A stretch of 64,000 nucleotides of DNA from Pseudomonadota bacterium. GTDB lineage: Bacteria; Pseudomonadota; Gammaproteobacteria; Burkholderiales; Methylophilaceae. The position numbers were made by a program, and so were the translations under genes. Of the stretch, positions 8,260 through 16,079 are shown piece after piece (the stretch's first letter is position 1; each line of letters begins with the position of its first letter). Below the pieces are notes generated by a model that saw nothing but the letters and a program-made list of their open reading frames with translations, ran no database searches and had not been told where the DNA came from. Where the stretch lies: contig JAKQIT010000074.1 of assembly GCA_029556915.1 (NCBI GenBank), forward strand, positions 124,001 through 188,000, read 5' to 3'.

Positions 8260-9153
8260 ATGAGAAGCATCGGAAATAAAGGCTTTACCCTGCTCGAATT
8301 ACTTGTAGTCATTACATTATTGGCAATACTTTCTTTAGGGGCACTATCTGCGTATGAAGGTTTGACAGATACCGCTCAAACTACAGCCAAAGCAAATAAT
8401 TCTACTACGATAGACCGAGCCATTCGTGCTTATGCGGTAATTGAGCAGAACTACCCAAATCACTGGGATCATTTGGTAACTAATACAGGAGCAAGTCTAA
8501 CAATTGCAGCAGATATTACATATGAACATCTGGCAAACGTCAACATAGTCGCACCATTATTTAGAAGTAACTTTGACGAAATGTTTGAAAATGTTGGAAT
8601 GGATACCTTTAAAGTACGGCAAATTGTCGGCTTCACACCAGATGTCGTGCCAAATCTGCAACATAATTTTGGCTCTGCCGGTGCAGATGTTTCTGCTACA
8701 GCAATTTCATCATTAAGTGATTTTGCAATTGTGCCTGATGCGACATCTGGAGGTACAGCTTGTAGTGTTGCCGGTGTGCCGGTTAATAACAAACTGAATG
8801 GTGTTCTGGTTTCTGCAGATGACGCAAACCATTTGAATGCAATCAACGATAGTTTGGATACTGAAAATTGTGAGTTAATTGTAGCATTCGGTTTTGGACA
8901 TGATGCCGCACATAGCACGGCTCAATCTAAGGCGGCGATTGCAACCGCCCCGACGCACGTAACAAAAGATGTAAACCCAGCAAAAAATTACGCACGATTC
9001 CTCGGGTTATTTAAGGTGGGCGAAGATCAAAACGGTGATGATAATATTGACGAAACCGAACTTTATAAAAAGCCAAGATTAATTTCAATGGTATGTGCCG
9101 AAGGACATCCACTAGATGAAGAAATCGGTGAGGCATTTGAGAAAGATCAGTAA
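8260..9153 (+). CDS. Prepilin-like secreted protein with type IV N-methylation signal
   Basis: 297 residues from the ATG at 8260, chosen because GGAGAGG lies five bases upstream. A type IV prepilin leader is clear: a short basic leader, G followed by FTLLELLVVITLLAILSLGA, with Glu at mature position +5. PilD would cleave before Phe. The mature part (about 285 residues) is larger than most pseudopilins, is acidic, and has scattered His/Asp and four Cys. I do not recognise the globular domain. No other pilus or secretion gene lies next to it. The promoter bracketed by Fur-family-type operators suggests metal-dependent expression, possibly for an extracellular zinc-related role, which is an inference. 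Confidence 0.8.
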   Translation: MRSIGNKGFTLLELLVVITLLAILSLGALSAYEGLTDTAQTTAKANNSTTIDRAIRAYAVIEQNYPNHWDHLVTNTGASLTIAADITYEHLANVNIVAPLFRSNFDEMFENVGMDTFKVRQIVGFTPDVVPNLQHNFGSAGADVSATAISSLSDFAIVPDATSGGTACSVAGVPVNNKLNGVLVSADDANHLNAINDSLDTENCELIVAFGFGHDAAHSTAQSKAAIATAPTHVTKDVNPAKNYARFLGLFKVGEDQNGDDNIDETELYKKPRLISMVCAEGHPLDEEIGEAFEKDQ

Positions 9154-9193
9154 TTCATATCGAAATTACGTTAAAATGCGCTAACTCTGGTCG

Positions 9194-9232
9194 AATCTGA
9201 CATTTATCGAATTTTGAGGTGTCTGTCAGATT
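9194..9232 (+). repeat. 9-base inverted repeat downstream of the prepilin gene
   Basis: AATCTGACA and TGTCAGATT are perfect inverted copies separated by 21 bases. They lie between the prepilin stop codon and the strong terminator, and could form an mRNA 3' stem or a protein site. Confidence 0.4.
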
Positions 9233-9250
9233 AGATTCAGACTGATTCAG

Positions 9251-9286
9251 TTACGAGAAAATTAATTTTTCTCGTAACCTTTTTTT
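9251..9286 (+). terminator. Intrinsic terminator of the Fur/prepilin segment
   Basis: TTACGAGAAAA / TTTTCTCGTAA form a perfect 11-base-pair stem with a 5-base loop, followed by CC and seven T. The nearest upstream gene on this strand is the prepilin-like gene, about 100 bases away. Confidence 0.85.
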
Positions 9287-9292
9287 CACCTC

Positions 9293-9508
9293 CCGCTAAG
9301 CCTATTTGAAATCACCGCGCGAAAACATGCCCGCACGGGTTACCAGCGCTTCAGTCAATCCCCGTATGTGGATTTTAAGGTAACTGTCAGCAAAAAACGC
9401 AAAGTATCAAGTAAGCCTACACGTTGCCCGCACACTGTTGACTTTTTAGAGGCGCATGCTGATAGCCAACGCCCTGCCCCCGTTTTTCAAGATTTATTTA
9501 CCGCCTAA
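9293..9508 (+). pseudogene. 5'-truncated second copy of the CPHTVDFL gene
   Basis: This frame (71 codons and a TAA, without its own start) starts at PLSLFE and keeps SPYVDF and KPTRCPHTVDFL. It is collinear with the last two thirds of the small gene at 7068-7412. Divergence is spread along the whole length, so the duplication is not recent. The 5' third is missing and replaced by the terminator that follows the prepilin gene. The likeliest reading is that the Fur/prepilin segment came to lie between two paralogous copies and removed the start of the second. Confidence 0.75.
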
Positions 9509-9593
9509 GCAACAATTTAATTTAAGCTAAAATTGCGCTTAAAAATGCAAAATTAATTGCGTGTTTTTCAACTAAAATTTCACATCTTCATTT

Positions 9594-9656
9594 GACCCGC
9601 CCTGTAAGCCTTATTCTATGCGGCTTCCAGAGCATTAATTTTCGCTCGGGGGCTAT
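9594..9656 (+). repeat. Dispersed intergenic repeat, copy A
   Basis: Contains CCTGTAAGCC, then 11 bases, then GGCTTCCAGAGCAT and a trailing TTTTCGCTCGGGGG. The AAGCC/GGCTT arms form the core hairpin. It shares this order with copies at 15922, 24614, 30956, 36301 and 62526. Confidence 0.75.
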
Positions 9657-9690
9657 ATTGCGTTAAAAAGAGTCGTTCTAACACTGAATT

Positions 9691-11025
9691 TTAGCGGGGT
9701 GGCCCACCACGCAAATCATGGCCATCAGCACTGTAAATTTCAACTTCGACAAAATCGCCAGGCGTTAAGCCTTCAGCATCTTCGCAATACACGACACCGT
9801 CAATTTCTGGCGCATCCGCTTTAGTTCGGCCAATCGCTTCTATATTGCCTTCACTATCATGCACAATTTCATCTATCAGCACCGTTTGCATAGTGTCTAT
9901 TTTGGCATGTAGTTTTGCCGCGCTAATGCGTTCTTGCACGGCCATAAAGCGACTTAAACGCTCTTGTTTGACCTCTTCTGGGACTTGGTTAGGTAATTCA
10001 TTGGCTTTTGCACCATCCACCGCGCTGTATGCAAAACAACCAACTCTATCGAGCTGCGCTTCTTCTAAAAAGTCGAGCAATAGTTGAAAGTCATCTTCTG
10101 TCTCACCCGGAAAGCCCGCGATAAAGGTTGAACGCACCGTAATATCTGGGCAAATTTCGCGCCACGCTTTGATGCGGGCTAAATTATTTTCCGCATGTGC
10201 TGGACGTTTCATGGCTTTTAGTATGCGTGGGCTGGCATGTTGAAACGGCACGTCTAAGTAAGGCAAAATCAAGCCATCTGCCATCAATGGAATCACTTCA
10301 TCCACATGTGGATAAGGGTAAACATAATGCAAACGCGTCCACACACCCAACTCGCTTAAAGCTTGGCAAAGCTCAGTCATACGGGTTTTTACAGGGCGGC
10401 CGTTCCAAAAACCGCTTCTATATTTGACATCCACGCCATAGGCTGAGGTATCTTGCGAGATGACTAAAATCTCGCTCACTCCCGCACTCACCAAGTTTTC
10501 GGCTTCATTCATTACCTCGCCAATCGGGCGGCTGACTAAATCGCCACGCATGCTGGGGATAATGCAAAAGCTGCAACGATGATTACAGCCTTCTGAAATT
10601 TTCAAATACGCATAATGACTAGGTGTGAGGCGGATGCCTTGTGGTGGCACTAAATCGGTATAAGGGTCGTGCAGCTTGGGTAAATTGGCATGCACATGCG
10701 TCATCACCTCTTCTAATGCATGTGGCCCAGTCACAGCCAAGACGCTTGGGTGCGCGTTTTGTACCACGTCTTTTTTCGCACCTAAGCAGCCAGTGACAAT
10801 CACCTTGCCATTTTTATGAATGGCTTCACCAATCGCATCTAGCGACTCTTGCACTGCGGAATCAATAAAGCCGCAGGTATTCACCACCACCAAATCAGAC
10901 TCTTCATAACTGGGTGAAATTTCATATCCTTCAGCACGTAACTGGGTGAGAATACGCTCAGCATCTGAGCCCGCTTTTGGGCAACCAAGGGAGACAAAAC
11001 CAACTTTAGGGGTGGATGTTTTCAT
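9691..11025 (-). CDS. rimO: Ribosomal protein S12 methylthiotransferase RimO
   Basis: Radical SAM enzyme that adds a methylthio group to a conserved Asp of ribosomal protein S12. 444 residues, typical. Order: N-terminal UPF0004 domain with three conserved Cys ([28 protein letters not shown]), radical SAM core with CNHRCSFC, and a C-terminal TRAM domain. GCPKA and the IIPSMRG segment distinguish it from MiaB. The ZIP transporter lies 18 bases upstream in the same direction, so the two may be co-transcribed. Confidence 0.95.
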   Translation of the reverse strand: MKTSTPKVGFVSLGCPKAGSDAERILTQLRAEGYEISPSYEESDLVVVNTCGFIDSAVQESLDAIGEAIHKNGKVIVTGCLGAKKDVVQNAHPSVLAVTGPHALEEVMTHVHANLPKLHDPYTDLVPPQGIRLTPSHYAYLKISEGCNHRCSFCIIPSMRGDLVSRPIGEVMNEAENLVSAGVSEILVISQDTSAYGVDVKYRSGFWNGRPVKTRMTELCQALSELGVWTRLHYVYPYPHVDEVIPLMADGLILPYLDVPFQHASPRILKAMKRPAHAENNLARIKAWREICPDITVRSTFIAGFPGETEDDFQLLLDFLEEAQLDRVGCFAYSAVDGAKANELPNQVPEEVKQERLSRFMAVQERISAAKLHAKIDTMQTVLIDEIVHDSEGNIEAIGRTKADAPEIDGVVYCEDAEGLTPGDFVEVEIYSADGHDLRGGPPR

Positions 11026-11043
11026 GTGTAATATCTAAATAAA

Positions 11044-11973
11044 TTATTCTAAAAAATAACCTGCCAGCCAAATAGAACTGACGCCACAAGCAATCAGCAC
11101 CAATTGTGAAATCGTTGCGCGCAATTCAGTGCGTTTATGCAAGCTGGGAATTAAATCAGCCACCGCCACATACAGCATGCTGGCTGCGGCAATGCCTAAA
11201 ATGGTAGGAATCCAGCCTTGCACAAATTGCAACGCAAAATAAGCGATAACGCCGCCGACCACCGTTGCCAAGCTCGAAACTAAATTAAAAATAAATGCCT
11301 GTTTTTTGCTATAGCCAGAATGCAGCAAAATTAAAAAATCGCCCACTTCTTGTGGAATTTCATGCGCAATAATAGCAATCGCAGTCACAATACCGACTTT
11401 GACATCCACCATAAAGGCTGATGCGATTAAAATGCCATCCACAAAATTATGAAAAGTATCGCCTATCATCACCATCATGCCGCTACGCCCGTGATCATGT
11501 GAATGATTGTGTGAATGGCTCACTTTTACCGCCCGAGCATTTTTAGCACCGCTGGAAGCCTTATATTTACTGGCTTGCAGCGCATCGCCTTTGATGTTAG
11601 CTGATTTTTTAGGGTTTGCATCAGGACAATCAGCTTCAGAATGTAGCGCATGCACCTCGCAATGGTCGCCATGACAATGCCGCCAGATGACTAATTTTTC
11701 AAGCGTAAAAAACAGCAAAATGCCAAACAAAACGGTGCCCGTCATTTGCTGAGGGCTGCTAGCAATATGGATCGCTTCAGGTAAAATTTCTAAAAAAACT
11801 GCCCCTAACATTGCGCCAATTGCGTAGCTAATTAGCATCGGAATTGCCGTTGCGCGCGCACTGAGCGCCACTAAAGCAGCCCCTGCCACGCTTAACAAGC
11901 CGCCAATCAAGCTAAATAATATAATCCACGTGAGGGTAGAAAATTGCGCGGTGTAGGTTGAAAAACTTAACAT
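11044..11973 (-). CDS. ZIP-family metal (zinc) transporter
   Basis: 309 residues, about eight hydrophobic segments. Family metal-site motifs are present: FHNFVDG in TM4 and HEIPQEVGD in TM5. The cytoplasmic loop before TM4 is His-rich (VSHSHNHSHDHG) and preceded by HCHGDHCEVH. Within this loop, residues about 130-143 (DALQASKYKASSGA) are encoded by DNA that matches the dispersed repeat of this genome, so part of the loop may be repeat-derived. ZIP proteins move Zn or Fe into the cytoplasm. No TGCAACA-type operator is visible upstream. Confidence 0.9.
   Translation of the reverse strand: MLSFSTYTAQFSTLTWIILFSLIGGLLSVAGAALVALSARATAIPMLISYAIGAMLGAVFLEILPEAIHIASSPQQMTGTVLFGILLFFTLEKLVIWRHCHGDHCEVHALHSEADCPDANPKKSANIKGDALQASKYKASSGAKNARAVKVSHSHNHSHDHGRSGMMVMIGDTFHNFVDGILIASAFMVDVKVGIVTAIAIIAHEIPQEVGDFLILLHSGYSKKQAFIFNLVSSLATVVGGVIAYFALQFVQGWIPTILGIAAASMLYVAVADLIPSLHKRTELRATISQLVLIACGVSSIWLAGYFLE
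11552..11586 (-). repeat. Copy of the dispersed repeat inside the ZIP transporter gene
   Basis: On the coding strand GATGCGCTGCAAGCC, 11 bases, then GGCTTCCAG. This matches intergenic copy C (GATGCCCTGCAAGCC ... GGCTTCCAG) in 23 of the 24 bases of the two arms. It is read in frame as DALQA...ASS in the variable loop between TM3 and TM4. Confidence 0.65.
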
Positions 11974-12083
11974 AAATGCTACAAGGATTGCATCCGTTTA
12001 ATTTAAACTATGAGAGTCAGCATTATAAACGAGCAATCGACATGGTTGCCCAGAATTTAACCAGTATTTAGTATAGGTAAGCC

Positions 12084-12875
12084 ATGAATCACGCTACAAA
12101 AATTCGACAACCTGCCCTATTTGTTGGGCATGGCAACCCGATGAACGCCATCAGCCAAAATCCATTTAGAGATGCTTGGCTGCAACTTGGCGAACAACTC
12201 AAAACAACATACTCACGCCCGCGTGCCATTTTATGCATATCTGCCCACTGGCAGACGCAAGGGTCATGGGTTTGCGCCGTAGAGCAGCCTAAAACCATCC
12301 ATGATTTTGGTGGTTTTCCAAAAGAATTGTTTGCGCAGCAATATGCGGCACCCGGCGCACCTGATGTGGCTGAGATGCTATGCGAATTGGTGAATGACAA
12401 GCAAATTCAAGCCACTCAAGACTGGGGCTTAGACCACGGCGCTTGGACAATTTTGCAATCGCTATTTCCTGCTGCTGATATTCCTGTATTGCAACTCAGT
12501 CTAGATGTAAAACTAGATTTTGCTCAACATTTTCAATTAGCAAGCCAGCTTGCTAGCGTTCGCGAGCAAGGTATTTTGGTGATAGGGAGCGGTAATATTG
12601 TGCACAACTTGGGCTTGCTCAAACAAGGCGTTGCATATGATTGGGCTATTGAATTTGATGAATATATTAAAGAAGCATTGGAAACCAACAACGACGAAGC
12701 GCTCATCCATATTTCTAAAGTGGGACAAGCTGCAAAATTATCAGTACCAACTGACGAACATTATTTACCCTTACTTTATATTGCCGCCATACGCCATGCT
12801 GAAGATAACATGCGCTTTTTTAATGCGTCGTATGATTTAGGCAGTTTAAGTATGCGTAGCTTTATTTACCAATAA
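12084..12875 (+). CDS. ygiD: 4,5-DOPA-extradiol-dioxygenase family protein
   Basis: 263 residues, full length for the LigB-superfamily YgiD proteins. Conserved stretches: ALFVGHGNPMNAI, CISAHW, TIHDFGGFP, DWGLDHGAW and IGSGNIVHNL. Their His residues would bind the catalytic metal. The family is described as extradiol dioxygenases acting on DOPA-like catechols; the natural substrate here is unknown. Divergent from the ZIP gene and convergent, one base apart, with pgeF. Confidence 0.9.
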   Translation: MNHATKIRQPALFVGHGNPMNAISQNPFRDAWLQLGEQLKTTYSRPRAILCISAHWQTQGSWVCAVEQPKTIHDFGGFPKELFAQQYAAPGAPDVAEMLCELVNDKQIQATQDWGLDHGAWTILQSLFPAADIPVLQLSLDVKLDFAQHFQLASQLASVREQGILVIGSGNIVHNLGLLKQGVAYDWAIEFDEYIKEALETNNDEALIHISKVGQAAKLSVPTDEHYLPLLYIAAIRHAEDNMRFFNASYDLGSLSMRSFIYQ

Positions 12876-12876
12876 T

Positions 12877-13623
12877 TTACTTAGCGAGCCAAATAAGCGT
12901 GGCCATACGCCCTGTATCGCCATCACGGCGGAAAGAGAAAAATCGAGCCTCATCGGTATAAGTACAAAACTTCTGTCCATTTTCTTGGCCACCATAAACT
13001 TGGGTAACACCTAAATTCTTGAGCCGTTGTCTGGCGATGGTGTAAATATCGGCCAGCCATTTTTCACCATGCGGTTTAAATGCAATTTCTGCCTGTGCAT
13101 CTTTTGCTATAAATTGCGCCCTCACCTCGCCACCAACTTCAAATGCATGCGGCCCAATGGCTGGGCCAAGCCATGCCATCAAATCGTTCGCATTAATACG
13201 CATTTTTGCGACAGTTGCTTCAATCACACCATCACAAAGGCTACGCCAACCCGCATGAATTGAGGCAACCACTGTACCCATGTTGTCGCATAGTAGCACT
13301 GGCAAACAATCGGCTGTCATGGTGACGCACACAACATTTTTTTGTTGGGCATAGCTCGCATCAGCCTCTGGCACACAGCTTGCTGCTGCTGCATCTACTA
13401 CTTGAATGCCATGTACTTGGTTGAGCCAAACTGGTTCACTAGGTAAGATTGGGCTTAGTAACTGGCGATTTTGCGCGACATGTTGCGCATTATCTTTAAC
13501 GTGCATGCCAAAATTAAGACTGTTATACGGGGCACGACTCACTCCGCCAAGGCGTGTAGTTTGGATAGCCTTTACATTTGTGGGCGCTGGCCAGTCTGGC
13601 AGAACAAAGTCGCTAAACTTCAT
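12877..13623 (-). CDS. pgeF: Peptidoglycan editing factor / laccase-domain protein (YfiH)
   Basis: 248 residues from the ATG at 13623, which begins MKFSDFVLPDWPAP as in relatives and overlaps the end of rluD by 11 bases. A longer reading from 13707 would run deep into rluD and is unlikely. Metal-site motifs are present: LNQVHG, TADCLPVLL and SIHAGWRSL. YfiH/PgeF proteins are purine nucleosidase or polyphenol-oxidase-like enzymes; E. coli YfiH corrects L-Ser misincorporation in peptidoglycan. Coupled translation with rluD is common in proteobacteria. Confidence 0.9.
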   Translation of the reverse strand: MKFSDFVLPDWPAPTNVKAIQTTRLGGVSRAPYNSLNFGMHVKDNAQHVAQNRQLLSPILPSEPVWLNQVHGIQVVDAAAASCVPEADASYAQQKNVVCVTMTADCLPVLLCDNMGTVVASIHAGWRSLCDGVIEATVAKMRINANDLMAWLGPAIGPHAFEVGGEVRAQFIAKDAQAEIAFKPHGEKWLADIYTIARQRLKNLGVTQVYGGQENGQKFCTYTDEARFFSFRRDGDTGRMATLIWLAK

Positions 13624-14692
13624 CTTCATCATCCTCAAATTCTTCGTCATCGTATAAATCGTCATCACCGCCAACGTACAAGCCATTTTCATCCACGCCA
13701 AAATCAAATGGCTCTAGTTCATCTTCAGGCAAATCTTCATGACGCATGGCTTCTAATAATGCGCGCATATCGTCAGCCAATTCAATTTGCCACTCCATTG
13801 CTTCACCCGTTTTGGGGTGAATTAACCCTAATTTAATGGCGTGCAAGGCTTGCCGATGAAAACCATCTACCGCATCACGCAGCGTTTGCGTCATGTGTTT
13901 ATGCGGAATAATATTGCCTATGCCATATAAAGGATCACCCAACATTGGCGCTTTAAGATATTGCATGTGTACACGTATTTGATGTGTTCTACCGGTTTCT
14001 AAGTTGCAGCGCACATACGTATTTACGCCAAAGCGCTCTAAAATTTCATAATGCGTGATAGCTGGCTTACCTGTACGTGAAACTGCCATTTTAGTACGCG
14101 CATGGCTGTGGCGGCCAATCGGTTGATTAACAGTGCCATTGCGCCACAACTGCCCCCAAACGATAGCGCGATACTCACGCTTCACAGTTCGCGCCTGAAG
14201 CTGACGCACCAAGCTGGTTTGTGCTTCAAGCGTTTTTGCCACCACTAACAAACCGCTGGTGTCTTTATCCAGCCGATGCACAATACCGCAACGAGGAATA
14301 TCGGCTAATTTTGGCGCGTAAAATAGCAATGCATTTAGCAACGTGCCAGACCAATTACCCGCCGCTGGGTGCACCACCAGCCCTGCTGGTTTGTTAATTA
14401 CTAGCAGTTCATCATCTTCATACACAATATCTAGCGGGATATTTTCAGGCTTAAAGGCATTTTCTTGCAGATTTTTAGGCGGCGTAATGTTAACTTGCTC
14501 ACCGCCCCACACTTTACATTTTGCGGTGGTGGGCGCATTTTCCAATGTGACCAAGCCTTCTTTAATCCACGCCTGCAAGCGTGAGCGAGAGTGCTCAGGC
14601 AGCATGGTTTGCAAAGCAACATCCAGCCGCAAGCCACCTAGATGCGGTGGAATAGCCAAGCTGATTGAATTTTGTTGAGTAGAATCTGTCAT
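13613..14692 (-). CDS. rluD: 23S rRNA pseudouridine synthase RluD
   Basis: 359 residues: S4-like RNA-binding domain (about 15-75), then the RsuA/RluD catalytic domain with HRLDKDTSGLLVVAKT carrying the catalytic Asp. It makes pseudouridines in helix 69 of 23S rRNA. The C-terminus carries a 35-residue acidic tail (runs such as GGDDDLYDDEEFEDDEDEV) beyond the usual end. Divergent from bamD, the usual neighbour, and the start of rluD overlaps the probable bamD promoter. Confidence 0.93.
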   Translation of the reverse strand: MTDSTQQNSISLAIPPHLGGLRLDVALQTMLPEHSRSRLQAWIKEGLVTLENAPTTAKCKVWGGEQVNITPPKNLQENAFKPENIPLDIVYEDDELLVINKPAGLVVHPAAGNWSGTLLNALLFYAPKLADIPRCGIVHRLDKDTSGLLVVAKTLEAQTSLVRQLQARTVKREYRAIVWGQLWRNGTVNQPIGRHSHARTKMAVSRTGKPAITHYEILERFGVNTYVRCNLETGRTHQIRVHMQYLKAPMLGDPLYGIGNIIPHKHMTQTLRDAVDGFHRQALHAIKLGLIHPKTGEAMEWQIELADDMRALLEAMRHEDLPEDELEPFDFGVDENGLYVGGDDDLYDDEEFEDDEDEV

Positions 14693-14702
14693 GGGGTATA
14701 AT
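14675..14702 (+). promoter_or_regulatory. Probable bamD promoter
   Basis: TTGAGT (14675-14680), 16-base spacer, TATAAT (14697-14702), ending 27 bases before the bamD ATG. The -35 lies inside the first codons of divergent rluD. Confidence 0.5.
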
Positions 14703-14729
14703 TAGCAAACATTTACTGATGGGTTTTAC

Positions 14730-15530
14730 ATGAAGTATATCTTAATTTTAGCCTTAGCCTTGTTTCTAAATGCTTGCTCCATTTTTGGTAAACCAACTGA
14801 ACTTGACGATACCAAAGGCATGTCACCTGAGCGCATATACCAAGCAGGCTCAGATAGCATGGCCGATAAAGACTACGACAAAGCCATTGTTTATTTTGGT
14901 AAATTAGAATCACGCTACCCGAATGGTCGCTATGCTACGCAGGCGCAACTTGAAACCGCTTATGCCCATTATAAAAAAGGTGACCCTGTAGCGGCTGTAG
15001 CGGCTGCAGAGCGCTTTATTAAGCTGCACCCTAATCACCCCAATGTTGATTACGCATACTATCTAAAAGGTCTGGCGGTATTTAACGAACGCGGTGTGAT
15101 AGAAAAATTAACAAAACAACAAATTAGCGACCGCGATCCGCGTGCATTACGTGACTCATTCATGACCTTTAAAGAGTTAGTCACCCGCTACCCAAACAGC
15201 CGTTATGCTAAAGATGCCACGCAGCGCATGATTTACTTATCCAATAGCTTATCCGAGCATGAGCTAGATGTAGCGCGTTATTACATGAAACGCCAAGCCT
15301 ATTTAGCAGCTGTCAACCGCTGCAAATACATTATTGAATATTACCCACAGTCACCCGCAGTTGAACATGCTTTGGTAACCATGGTGAGCGCCTACGACTT
15401 ACTGGCTTTAGATGACTTGAAAAATGACACCTTACGCATTTTAAAAACCAACTACCCCGAAAACCCCATGGTAACAGGCAAAGTCAAACAAGATGAAAAA
15501 GTGTGGTGGAAATTCTGGGAAGCTTTTTAG
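14730..15530 (+). CDS. bamD: Outer membrane assembly lipoprotein BamD
   Basis: 266 residues. Lipoprotein signal with LNAC, acylated Cys16. TPR-like repeats follow (KDYDKAIVYFGKLESRYPNG, YLKGLAVFNERGVIEKL, FMTFKELVTRYPNSRYAKDA). BamD is the essential periplasmic lipoprotein of the BAM complex that inserts beta-barrel proteins. The bamD/rluD/pgeF arrangement is conserved. BamB is encoded in the same window at 18974-20173. Confidence 0.95.
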   Translation: MKYILILALALFLNACSIFGKPTELDDTKGMSPERIYQAGSDSMADKDYDKAIVYFGKLESRYPNGRYATQAQLETAYAHYKKGDPVAAVAAAERFIKLHPNHPNVDYAYYLKGLAVFNERGVIEKLTKQQISDRDPRALRDSFMTFKELVTRYPNSRYAKDATQRMIYLSNSLSEHELDVARYYMKRQAYLAAVNRCKYIIEYYPQSPAVEHALVTMVSAYDLLALDDLKNDTLRILKTNYPENPMVTGKVKQDEKVWWKFWEAF

Positions 15531-15553
15531 TCATTTATTTTTAACTAAAATTC

Positions 15554-15886
15554 ATGCGCTTTTTGAACAAACTACCTGGTTACAACAAAGCGCCCGCAGG
15601 TTTTGAATGGACGCTGTTCAAAAAAATTCCGCTGATATTTCTGATAGGCACTTTATTTCCAGTCGCCCAAATCCTATATTTCGTATTCACCGATAAAGTC
15701 ATTACTGCAGCACACCAAAAAACCATTTATGTTTGTTTAGGCTTTATATTTAGCTACTGGTTTTTTGTTGGGTTGATATTTTTTGGCTGTATTGTCGTCA
15801 TCTTGATGAAAGGCCCCGCCTACGTCGCCGACCCTTACGAATTGCCCAAAGAAAACGAAAAGTTTGAGCAATTTCCGAATGTGTAA
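15554..15886 (+). CDS. Small unknown membrane protein
   Basis: 110 residues with two predicted membrane segments (IPLIFLIGTLFPVAQILYFV and a segment around FIFSYWFFVGLIFFGCIVVIL). The C-terminal tail is soluble and acidic. It follows bamD by 23 bases, so it is probably in the same transcript. Not recognised. A strong bidirectional terminator lies about 100 bases downstream. Confidence 0.7.
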   Translation: MRFLNKLPGYNKAPAGFEWTLFKKIPLIFLIGTLFPVAQILYFVFTDKVITAAHQKTIYVCLGFIFSYWFFVGLIFFGCIVVILMKGPAYVADPYELPKENEKFEQFPNV

Positions 15887-15921
15887 AACTCCATTTTTAC
15901 GCTAATTTTTAATCAACATCA

Positions 15922-15982
15922 TTGATGATGCCCTGCAAGCCTTATTCCATGCGGATTCCAGAGGGGTGAAAATCTCTCGCAT
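15922..15982 (+). repeat. Dispersed intergenic repeat, copy B
   Basis: CCCTGCAAGCC, 11 bases, GGATTCCAGAG, then AAAATCTCTCG. It has the same order of blocks as the other copies, with one core mismatch (GGATTCC). Confidence 0.75.
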
Positions 15983-15984
15983 AA

Positions 15985-16026
15985 AATAAAGGCTTAAATA
16001 AATCATTATTTAAGCCTTTATTAAAG
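15985..16026. terminator. Bidirectional intrinsic terminator
   Basis: Perfect 17-base-pair inverted repeat (AATAAAGGCTTAAATAA / TTATTTAAGCCTTTATT) with a 4-base loop, A/T runs on both sides. It lies between convergent genes, the small membrane protein and the flotillin-like gene. Confidence 0.9.
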
Positions 16027-16079
16027 TTGGTGATTGCAGGTTTTATGAAAGTTTCAATCCCTTAAGAAATTACCAGCAA

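Larger units (their letters stand above)
9154..9690. other. 537-base stretch without an intact gene
   Basis: It holds, in order, an inverted repeat, a strong terminator, the gene remnant described above, an AT-rich spacer (9509-9590) in which I see nothing, and one copy of the dispersed GC-rich repeat next to the end of rimO. Confidence 0.7.

Noticed and set aside
13624-13707. Longer N-terminus for PgeF starting at 13707
   Set aside because: It lies inside rluD, and the relatives' N-terminus begins at the ATG at 13623.
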